Below are positions 8,197-15,034 of a stretch of DNA of 64,000 bases, in pieces; positions within the stretch are counted from its first letter, which is position 1; each line of letters begins with the position of its first letter. This DNA is from Paraburkholderia sacchari (GTDB taxonomy: Bacteria; Pseudomonadota; Gammaproteobacteria; Burkholderiales; Burkholderiaceae), in NCBI RefSeq assembly GCF_000785435.2, contig NZ_JTDB02000007.1:67745-131744 (forward strand), given 5' to 3'. The position numbers were made by a program, and so were the translations under genes. The notes beneath the pieces were generated by a model that was given only the letters and a program-made list of their open reading frames with translations, did not search any database and was not told the DNA's origin.

Positions 8197-9558
8197 ATGA
8201 GCTTCAGTGCCGCAGACCGGCCGCGCATGTCGGGCGTCGAAGACAGCCATCGAACGACCGGCACGCCGGCGGAACCATCGGCCCACTCCTGTCACGCCTA
8301 TTTCGCTCGCAAGCCCGTGCTCGATCGTGACGGCGTGCTTTGCGCGTTCGAGATGGCGCCACGCGTGGTTGCGCGCGAAGGCGTCGCGCAAGAGCCGTCG
8401 TCCGACGGCAACGCGGCGCAGAATAAAGCGCTCGTCGAAGCATTCGCTACTTCCACTTTGCGTGCGGCGCTTACCGGCCACCCGGCGTGGCTCGACGTCA
8501 CGCGCGAGCTGCTGTTCGACGACGTGCTGCTGCGCCTGCCCGCCGATCGCGTGATGCTGGAATTGCCGCCCGGCATTGGCGCCGATCCTGAACTGATCGC
8601 GCGGCTCGTCAAGCTGCACGGCAAGCGTTATCGCTTCGCGCTCGATCACGTTACGCAGGCCGACGAGTCGTTCGCGAAGTTGCTGCCCTATGCGGACGCG
8701 GTCAAACTCGATCCGCGCGGCATCGCGCCCGCGCTGCTGCCGAAGTTTGCGAGTGTGCTCAAGGCGGCGGGCAAGATCCTCGTGGCGCTCGACATCGATA
8801 CACACGCCGAATACGAGCGCGCTCACGCGCTGGGCTTCGACCGTTTCCAAGGTTATTACTTCGCAAAGCCGCAGGGCGGCGGGGCGCGCCGGGCGAGCGC
8901 GCCGCGCCAGGCATTGCTGGGCCTGCTGCAACTGCTGGCCTCGGAGCCGACCGTGATGCAGCTCGAAGCGGAGCTGAAGCTCAATTCCGTGCTGGTGATG
9001 CATCTGATGCGGCTCGCGAATTCGAGCAGCTTTAGTCTCGGACGCAAGGTGAGCACGCTGCGCGAGGCGATCAACGCAACGGGCACCAATCGCATCGCGC
9101 GCTGGACGCAACTGTTGCTGTACGCGGACGCTCGCAAGATCGCGCTGGAAGACGACCCGCTCCTGCAACTGGCCGCCACGCGTGCGCGCTTCATGGAACT
9201 CGCCGCCGCGCTACTGCCCGAAGCCGGGCCCGCCGAGGAAGACGCGGCGTTTCTCGTTGGCGTGTTTTCGTTCGTCGACGCCGTGTTCGGCGGTCCGCTC
9301 GACCAGACGCTCGAAGTGCTCAGGCTAGCCAAGCCGATCCGCGCGGCCATCGCGCGCCGCGAAGGCGTGCTGGGCCGGCTGCTCGACGTGAGCGAGGCAC
9401 TCGAGCGCGCCGACTGGGCAGCTGTGGATACCGTGTGCGCCACGCTAGCGCCGCTCGATGCGGGCGCGCTGGCGGCGCTTGCGCTCGCGGCGGCGGCGTG
9501 GGCCGGCACGGCCGAGCGCAATGCCGAGGCCGAGGGCCTGGAGCGGATCGAGGATTGA
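8197..9558 (+). CDS. EAL-HDOD signalling protein with degenerate EAL domain
   Basis: 453 aa. The N-terminal half (about residues 28-235) is an EAL-like fold (AYFARKPVLDRDGVLCAFEM, FQGYYFAKPQGG) but catalytic signatures are gone: FEMAPR replaces the EAL motif and ALDHVTQ replaces DDFG. The C-terminal half is an HDOD domain (LLASEPTVMQLEAELKLNSV, HLMRLANSSSFSLG). This is the YuxH-like class, usually non-enzymatic adaptors in c-di-GMP or motility signalling. The ATG at 8197 was chosen because the frame upstream of it covers the antitoxin tail and untranslated sequence. The next gene is convergent. Confidence 0.82.
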   Translation: MSFSAADRPRMSGVEDSHRTTGTPAEPSAHSCHAYFARKPVLDRDGVLCAFEMAPRVVAREGVAQEPSSDGNAAQNKALVEAFATSTLRAALTGHPAWLDVTRELLFDDVLLRLPADRVMLELPPGIGADPELIARLVKLHGKRYRFALDHVTQADESFAKLLPYADAVKLDPRGIAPALLPKFASVLKAAGKILVALDIDTHAEYERAHALGFDRFQGYYFAKPQGGGARRASAPRQALLGLLQLLASEPTVMQLEAELKLNSVLVMHLMRLANSSSFSLGRKVSTLREAINATGTNRIARWTQLLLYADARKIALEDDPLLQLAATRARFMELAAALLPEAGPAEEDAAFLVGVFSFVDAVFGGPLDQTLEVLRLAKPIRAAIARREGVLGRLLDVSEALERADWAAVDTVCATLAPLDAGALAALALAAAAWAGTAERNAEAEGLERIED

Positions 9559-9564
9559 CGATCG

Positions 9565-9590
9565 AGGTGCCGGCGAGCTCGCCCGCACCT
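9565..9590. repeat. 26-nt palindrome between convergent genes
   Basis: AGGTGC-C-GGCGAGCTCGCC-C-GCACCT is self-complementary except for one C:C mismatch per arm. It fills almost the whole gap between two convergent stop codons. It lacks a T run, so it is at best a weak or Rho-assisted bidirectional terminator. Confidence 0.6.
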
Positions 9591-9594
9591 GCAC

Positions 9595-11046
9595 CTACAG
9601 CTTCACCGGACTCGCCGAGAAAAACCGCGCGAGCTCGTGAGCGAGCTCGTTCAATGCGCTCATTTCCTTCGGCAATATCTTCCGCGGCTCCTGGCTCAGC
9701 AGCCAGTCGCCGTAGAGCAGCGCCACAGGCGGCTCGCCGGCGTGGGCTACCGGCAGCAACACGAACGCGCGCGCGTCGTCGAGGCGCGCGCGGTACCACG
9801 CGGGCAGACGCGCGAGCATCTTGGGGTCGCGCGCATTCTCTATAAAGATGCCCACCGAGTTCGCAATCGCGAGATGGAACACGTCGGGCTGGAACGCCGC
9901 GCTGAATGCGAGCTTGTCGAGATGGCCCTCGACCTGCGGGCCGAAGCCGCGCTGCGCCTCGAACATGTTCGAGCCGCGCCGCACGAACACGATCGTGCGT
10001 GCGAATCCGAGCCCGGCCAGCACGGTCTCCGTGGCAAGCGTGAGCGCCGTCTGGAGCGGGCTGCCGGGCGGCAGCGCGCGCAGATCTTCCACGCCTGCCG
10101 AGATGCGCGCCTCGGGGTTGAGCGACTCGCGCGCAATGGCGTCGGCGTTCGCGCGCAGCTCGACGATCTCGCGCATCACGCCATCGTTGGCTTCCTCGCG
10201 GGCGAGCGCGAGGCTCATCTGCACGAGCGTTTCCGGGTCGGTGTTGAGCGCGCGGCCATAGTGCTGCGCGAGTTCGGCAATGTGTTCTTCGCGCGCTTCG
10301 TCGGTGAGGCTCGCTGTGGTGAGCACGCGCGCCACCTCGGTCGAATAGTTCGTGATGGCGCGCAGCCATTGCACCTGGCGCGGCTCGTTGGCCGCAGGAT
10401 CGTATTCGCCCATGCCGTCGCGGATCGCTTCGGGCAGGCGCCAGCGCGAGGCCGCGTCCTGGCCGATCTCGGCGAAGGTCACGCCCAGCACGTCGATGCA
10501 GGCATCGTCCTCGGCCGCGCCCTGGTCGCAATCGCGGCGGATCTGGTCCCACTCCGGTTCGAGATAGAAAACCACGAGAAGCTTGCCCACCTGGCGCATC
10601 AGCGTGCAGACCACGGCTTCCTCGCCCGCGCGCAGGTCGCCGCGTTCGGTGAGCTTGCGCGCGACGCACCCCGAGAGCATCGTGCGGTTCAGTTCGAGCT
10701 TGGCGTCGATGCGGCGCGGCGCGCTGTGATGAAAGTGATCGACGATCTTCAAGCCCACCACGAGATGGCCGACCGCGTCCATGCCGAGCACCATCAGCGC
10801 GCGCGTGACGGTGGTGATGTTGCCGCCGAAGGCCATGTACATGGCGGAGTTGGCCAGACGCAGCACCTTTTGCGTGAGCGCGAAGTCCGAGAGCACGACC
10901 TTCACGAGCGCGCTGAAGTCGTAGTCGTCGTTGGTCATGGCGGCCACGGTCGAGCGCAGCGATTGCGACAGCATGGGGAAGTCGCCGCGCTCGTTCATGC
11001 GAGCCCAGAGCCGGTCGAGCAGGACTGCCTTTACCATCTGAACCAT
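9595..11046 (-). CDS. HDOD domain protein with a GAF-like C-terminus
   Basis: 483 aa. Residues 1-250 form an HDOD domain (FSALVKVVLSDFALTQKVLR, LANSAMYMAFGGNITTVTRA, VTFAEIGQDAA), the catalytically dead HD relative found in signalling proteins. Residues from about 310 look like a GAF-type sensor (LQTALTLATETVLAGLGFAR through HAGEPPVALLYGDWL). I start at the ATG at 11046 (MVQMVKAVLL); the 80 upstream codons of the open frame are antisense to the next gene. An ATG three codons later is equally possible. It lies downstream of the GGDEF-EAL gene on the same strand with a 43-bp gap, so the two are probably co-transcribed. Confidence 0.8.
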   Translation of the reverse strand: MVQMVKAVLLDRLWARMNERGDFPMLSQSLRSTVAAMTNDDYDFSALVKVVLSDFALTQKVLRLANSAMYMAFGGNITTVTRALMVLGMDAVGHLVVGLKIVDHFHHSAPRRIDAKLELNRTMLSGCVARKLTERGDLRAGEEAVVCTLMRQVGKLLVVFYLEPEWDQIRRDCDQGAAEDDACIDVLGVTFAEIGQDAASRWRLPEAIRDGMGEYDPAANEPRQVQWLRAITNYSTEVARVLTTASLTDEAREEHIAELAQHYGRALNTDPETLVQMSLALAREEANDGVMREIVELRANADAIARESLNPEARISAGVEDLRALPPGSPLQTALTLATETVLAGLGFARTIVFVRRGSNMFEAQRGFGPQVEGHLDKLAFSAAFQPDVFHLAIANSVGIFIENARDPKMLARLPAWYRARLDDARAFVLLPVAHAGEPPVALLYGDWLLSQEPRKILPKEMSALNELAHELARFFSASPVKL

Positions 11047-11089
11047 GTCATTTTCGCTAATGGCCTGCTTGTATCGGTCGGTGCCATGC

Positions 11090-13036
11090 TCAATGCACGC
11101 TGTGAACGTGCAAGGTGCGCGACTCGAAACGCTGCGAGAGTTCCTCCGAAGGCAATGCCTTGCAGACGAGCCATCCCTGGATATGATCGCAGCCCATCTT
11201 CGTGAGCAGCTCGCGCTGCGCCTCGGTCTCGACGCCTTCGGCCACGAGTTCGAGTTCGAGCGTGCGCGCGAGGCCCACCACGGCATTGACGATCGCCTGA
11301 TCGTTGCGCGAGGTGAGCAGGTTCACGACGAAGCTGCGGTCGATCTTCAGCTTCGAAAGCGGGAAGCGCTGCAAATACGCAAGACTCGAATAGCCGGTGC
11401 CGAAGTCGTCCACCGCAAAGCGGATGCCGAGCGCCGTAAGCTCCTCGAGCAGCGCGACTGCGTGCTGCGGATCATGCATCAGCACGCTTTCGGTGATCTC
11501 GAAGACGAGCCGGCGCGGATCGATGCCGGTGAGCCCGAGCGCTTCTTCGACGCTCTCCTTGAAGCGTGGATTGCGGAACTGCTGCGGCGACACGTTGACC
11601 GCGACGTACTGCAAGGCGATGCCTTGCTCGTCCCATTGGGTCAGTTGCATGCAGGCCGCCTTCAAAACCCAGTTGCCGAGATAATTAATCAGGCCGACGG
11701 ACTCCGCAAGCGGAATAAATGTCGATGGCGACACGTCGCCGTGCAAGGGATGCTGCCAGCGCATCAACGCCTCGACCCCGACCACGCCGTGCGTGGCGCT
11801 GCTCGTGATGGGCTGGAATGCGACCGAGAACTCGCCGTTGCGCACGCCGTCATGGAGATCCGATTCGAGCTTGAGGCGCAGCGTGTCGGTCGGGTCGTGG
11901 TCGGCCACATGCAGCATCAGCGTGTTGCCGCCCGCGGCCTTGGCCTGTTGCAGCGCCTGGTCGGCGCGGCGGATCAGCGAGGGGCTGTCCGGCTGCATAT
12001 CGCTTTCGTTGCTCTCGCAGCAGTCCGCGTGCTGCTCGGGATAAAACGCAATGCCGATGCTCGCCGCCAGATGCACCGGCTGGTCGCGAAACGAATACGG
12101 TTGCAGGATCGACGTGAGCAGGCGGCGCGCGAGCGTTTCGGCGGCGCTGCGGATGTCGGCGGGCGGCGTGATCAGAATGGCGAATTCGTCGCTGCCCGTG
12201 CGCGCGATGAACTCGCCTTGCTGGGTCAGGTGCGCGAGGCGGCGCGCGGTTTCGCGCAGCAATTCGTCGCCGGCATCGTAGCCTAGCGCGCGGTTCACGC
12301 GCTGATAGTCGTCGAGATCGAGCAGCAGAAGGGCGATCGGCGTGCCGTGGCGGTCGGCTTCGGCCAGGGCGCGTTCGAGTTCGGGATCGAGCCCCGCCTG
12401 GTTCGGCAGGCCCGTGAGCGGATCGTGGTGGAGCGCGTGCGTGAGCCGCGTCTGCGCGCGCTGCCAGTCCGAGACGTCGAAGCCGGCCACGGAAAAGCCG
12501 TCCACGCCCGCATAGGCGGCGCGCTGCACGCGCAGCTCGACGGCGAGCGGATAGGTGAGCGCCTTCACGAGATCGATCGTGTCTTTTTCGACTGCGCCGC
12601 TCAGCAGTGCGCGGGCGAACAGCGCGTCGAGCCGTTCGAGATCGCCGGGCGCGACGAGGTCGTGCAGCGACGCGCCGAGCAGGAACTCGCGGTGATAGCC
12701 GGCAAAGCGCAGGCTCGCGTCGGAGACGTAGAGAAAGCGCAGATTGCGGTCGACGTGCACGAGGAAATCCACCGTGGCGGCGGTCTGCTCGAACGCGCGC
12801 GAGACGGCATCGGACCCGGCGGCCTCGCTGGTTGCGGCGCGCGCAAGTTCCCGGCCGTCCGCGGCCGCCGGGTGGCCGGGCGCCCCACTCGCCTCACTCG
12901 CACCATCCGCACAGGCGAGCAGGGCGCCGCAGCGGGCTCCGTCCTGCTCGCCTGTGCGGATGGTGCGTGGCCGCAGGCGGCCCATGACCGTGCGCAGCCA
13001 CCCCGGCAGGGGCGAGGTAATCCTGTTCGCTTCCAT
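11090..13036 (-). CDS. PAS-GGDEF-EAL cyclic-di-GMP protein
   Basis: 648 aa. Order: variable N-terminus, PAS-like sensor (VDFLVHVDRNLRFLYVSDAS onward), GGDEF domain (HDPLTGLPNQAGLD; active-site motif TGSDEF, a GSDEF variant of GGDEF), then EAL domain (GVEALMRWQHP, NVSPQQFRN, DDFGTGYSSLAYLQR, KIDRSFVV, AEGVETEAQ). All EAL catalytic residues appear present, so phosphodiesterase activity is likely; whether GSDEF still makes c-di-GMP is open. No ribosome site clearly decides the start. I use the ATG at 13036; an in-frame ATG at 13102 adds 22 unconvincing residues and one at 12985 is also possible. The N-terminal linker contains a 25-bp inverted repeat. Confidence 0.85.
   Translation of the reverse strand: MEANRITSPLPGWLRTVMGRLRPRTIRTGEQDGARCGALLACADGASEASGAPGHPAAADGRELARAATSEAAGSDAVSRAFEQTAATVDFLVHVDRNLRFLYVSDASLRFAGYHREFLLGASLHDLVAPGDLERLDALFARALLSGAVEKDTIDLVKALTYPLAVELRVQRAAYAGVDGFSVAGFDVSDWQRAQTRLTHALHHDPLTGLPNQAGLDPELERALAEADRHGTPIALLLLDLDDYQRVNRALGYDAGDELLRETARRLAHLTQQGEFIARTGSDEFAILITPPADIRSAAETLARRLLTSILQPYSFRDQPVHLAASIGIAFYPEQHADCCESNESDMQPDSPSLIRRADQALQQAKAAGGNTLMLHVADHDPTDTLRLKLESDLHDGVRNGEFSVAFQPITSSATHGVVGVEALMRWQHPLHGDVSPSTFIPLAESVGLINYLGNWVLKAACMQLTQWDEQGIALQYVAVNVSPQQFRNPRFKESVEEALGLTGIDPRRLVFEITESVLMHDPQHAVALLEELTALGIRFAVDDFGTGYSSLAYLQRFPLSKLKIDRSFVVNLLTSRNDQAIVNAVVGLARTLELELVAEGVETEAQRELLTKMGCDHIQGWLVCKALPSEELSQRFESRTLHVHSVH
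12899..12967. repeat. 25-bp perfect inverted repeat inside the GGDEF-EAL gene
   Basis: Bases 12899-12923 and 12943-12967 are perfect reverse complements with a 19-nt spacer; the arms begin CGCACCATCCGCACAGGC. On the coding strand the arms translate to RTIRTGEQ and LLACADGA within the variable linker upstream of the PAS domain. The RNA would fold into a very stable hairpin near the 5' end of the message. Confidence 0.9.
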
Positions 13037-13368
13037 GTGTGTCGCTGGCAACCTATGTACGAGTCTGCGGGTCGAGCTGGGAGCGCCGCTTGACGCGCCC
13101 ATCAGACCGAGATATCGACTCCCGCAGCGAAATCTTTAGCTATCGGTGGAAAATCGGCCGCGCGGGAACCTCGCGGTACGAGGCAAGGCCGGCTGCTCCG
13201 TACCCTGCGCGCGCCGGCGGAGTATGTTCCAATAGGGCCGTCGCTGGACGCGGCCGACCGAGGCCGGCGCACCGCAGACCATTTCGCCATGCAGCGCCGC
13301 CCGTGTCCGGGCTGCCGCGCTGGCCCGGCAACCGGCGACGCATTCGCAGTCATAAGAGGACATCCGAC

Positions 13369-13932
13369 ATGAAACCGAGGTATTTCGCGGCGGGGGCCGC
13401 GGCGCTCGTGTGCGCCGGACTCGCATTCTTTACGCTGAGCGCGCAGGCGACGCTCAAGCCGGGCGACTCAGCGCCCGACTTCACGACGCAGGCGTCGCTG
13501 GGCGGCAAGACCTATAACTACTCGCTGGCCAGCGAACTCAAGAAGGGGCCGGTGGTGCTGTACTTCTACCCGGCGGCGTTCACCAAGGGCTGCACGATCG
13601 AGGCGCATGATTTTGCCGAAGCCGTCGACCAGTACAAGCAGTACGGCGCGACCGTGATTGGCGTTTCGCACGACAACATCGACACGCTCACGAAGTTCTC
13701 GGTGAGCGAGTGCCGCAGCAAGTTCCCGGTTGCCGCCGACGAGGATTCGAAGATCATCAAGTCCTACGACGCGTCGATGCCGATGCACGAAGCCATGGCC
13801 AACCGGGTTTCCTACGTGATCGCGCCGGACGGCAAGATCATTTACGAATACACGAGCCTCTCGCCCGACAAGCACGTGGAGAACACGTTGCGCGCCGTGA
13901 AGGAATGGGCGGCGCAGCATCCGCAACAATGA
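13369..13932 (+). CDS. Exported peroxiredoxin (AhpC/TSA, BCP-like)
   Basis: 187 aa with a signal peptide (hydrophobic 8-24, SAQA then TLKPGDSAPDF), so it acts in the periplasm. The thioredoxin-fold core has the peroxidatic site PAAFTKGCTIEAHDF with Cys75, preceded by Thr72 as in the PxxxTxxC motif, and a second Cys at 115 that could resolve the sulfenate. It probably reduces peroxides using a periplasmic thiol donor. The ATG at 13369 follows AAGAGGA at a good distance; the longer open frame upstream lacks a ribosome site. The stop overlaps the next start (ATGA). Confidence 0.88.
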   Translation: MKPRYFAAGAAALVCAGLAFFTLSAQATLKPGDSAPDFTTQASLGGKTYNYSLASELKKGPVVLYFYPAAFTKGCTIEAHDFAEAVDQYKQYGATVIGVSHDNIDTLTKFSVSECRSKFPVAADEDSKIIKSYDASMPMHEAMANRVSYVIAPDGKIIYEYTSLSPDKHVENTLRAVKEWAAQHPQQ

Positions 13933-14357
13933 TCGCCATGCTGGCGGCGCGTAGCACGTCCTGTGCCGCGCGCCGCCGGCCGCGCGTCTGGGCTTGCCTT
14001 GCGGCAAACCCGGGCCATCGCGCCAGGACCGTGCTTGGTGCGCGCTGGTATCTTGCAGGTTTCCTTCTTTCCCTGCGCGGCGAGGGCGACTGGACTCATC
14101 GCGTCGCGGGCGCGTGGGGCGATGTGCGGCTCGCGGCCGGCAAGCGGCTGTGCGAAATCAAGCTCGGCGAGACGCGCGGCGCATACATCTTCGCTGATCT
14201 GCAAGGCGCTCAGCCCGCGCGCGACGCAAGCGGCTGGCAGGTCCAGCTCCGCGTGGCCGACGCGGGCCCGCTGCTCTGGTCGCTGCCGATGCCGAGCGAG
14301 CGCGAGGCGAAGCGCTGGGCGCGTATTTTTACGCTGGCGATTGCGCAGAAACTTTGA
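13929..14357 (+). CDS. Hypothetical protein
   Basis: 142 aa starting at an ATG that overlaps the peroxiredoxin stop (ATGA). The first 40 residues are Arg/Ala-rich and unconvincing, but from about residue 50 the sequence reads like a folded protein (WTHRVAGAWGDVRLAAGKRL, CEIKLGETRGAYIFADLQG, VADAGPLLWSLPMPSEREAK). I do not recognise the family. No signal peptide or membrane helix is obvious apart from a weak hydrophobic patch at 41-49. Translational coupling to the peroxiredoxin and high GC3 support it being real; the start could lie further in. Confidence 0.5.
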   Translation: MIAMLAARSTSCAARRRPRVWACLAANPGHRARTVLGARWYLAGFLLSLRGEGDWTHRVAGAWGDVRLAAGKRLCEIKLGETRGAYIFADLQGAQPARDASGWQVQLRVADAGPLLWSLPMPSEREAKRWARIFTLAIAQKL

Positions 14358-14407
14358 AACGCGGCGCGGGGTCGAACGCTGCTTGTCTGAACTCATCGGA
14401 ATTGCTC

Positions 14408-14962
14408 ATGCTTCACCGCATTTTTCGCAGCTTTTGTGCAGCACTTGCGCTCGCGGCCACGAGTGCCACGTTCTTGACCGCCTGCGACCAGCAGAAAGTC
14501 GCCGATGCCGTGAACGCCGTCAAACCGGATTCCATGGCGTTCGGCGGCCTGAAAATCGGCGTCTCGACGGTCGAGGACGTGCGGCGTCAGGCGGGCAAGC
14601 CGGAGATGGTGTGGGAGGACGACGACGGCGCGCAGCGCCTCGAATATCCGCGCGGCCCGAACGGCCTGACCACATGGATGCTCGACTTCGACGCTGACGG
14701 CAAGCTGGTCGCGATGACCCAGGCGCTCACGGCGGGCAATATCGCTCAGGTCGTGCCCGGCATGACGCAGGACGAGGTGCGCCGCCTGCTCGGCAAGCCC
14801 GCCACGATCGCGAAATACGCGCTGAGCCACGAGGAAGTGTGGAGCTGGCACTGGGCCGAAGGCGGCGTGGCCGGGGATGGCATGTTCAACGCGCATTTTT
14901 CGCCCGATGGGCTCGTGGTCCGCACTTCGCGCTCGGATGCGCCGGGGCATGAGCAGCATTGA
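14408..14962 (+). CDS. BamE-like (SmpA/OmlA) outer-membrane lipoprotein
   Basis: 184 aa. A lipoprotein signal ends in the lipobox LTAC with Cys26 as the lipidated residue. Two SmpA/OmlA-type repeats follow: GGLKIGVSTVEDVRRQAGKP with LEYPRGPNGLTTWMLDFD, and VVPGMTQDEVRRLLGKPA with EEVWSWHWAEGG. BamE proteins stabilise the beta-barrel assembly machine, but this is longer than classical BamE and has the motif twice, so it is better called a BamE-domain lipoprotein of unknown role. The start at 14408 is set by the signal peptide. The efflux operon that follows is convergent. Confidence 0.78.
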   Translation: MLHRIFRSFCAALALAATSATFLTACDQQKVADAVNAVKPDSMAFGGLKIGVSTVEDVRRQAGKPEMVWEDDDGAQRLEYPRGPNGLTTWMLDFDADGKLVAMTQALTAGNIAQVVPGMTQDEVRRLLGKPATIAKYALSHEEVWSWHWAEGGVAGDGMFNAHFSPDGLVVRTSRSDAPGHEQH

Positions 14963-15034
14963 AGCGGTGCGCGTTGACGGCTGAATCCCAGGAGCAGAGC
15001 AGCCGCCGACGCACATCCAGCCTTCAGTCGCCTT

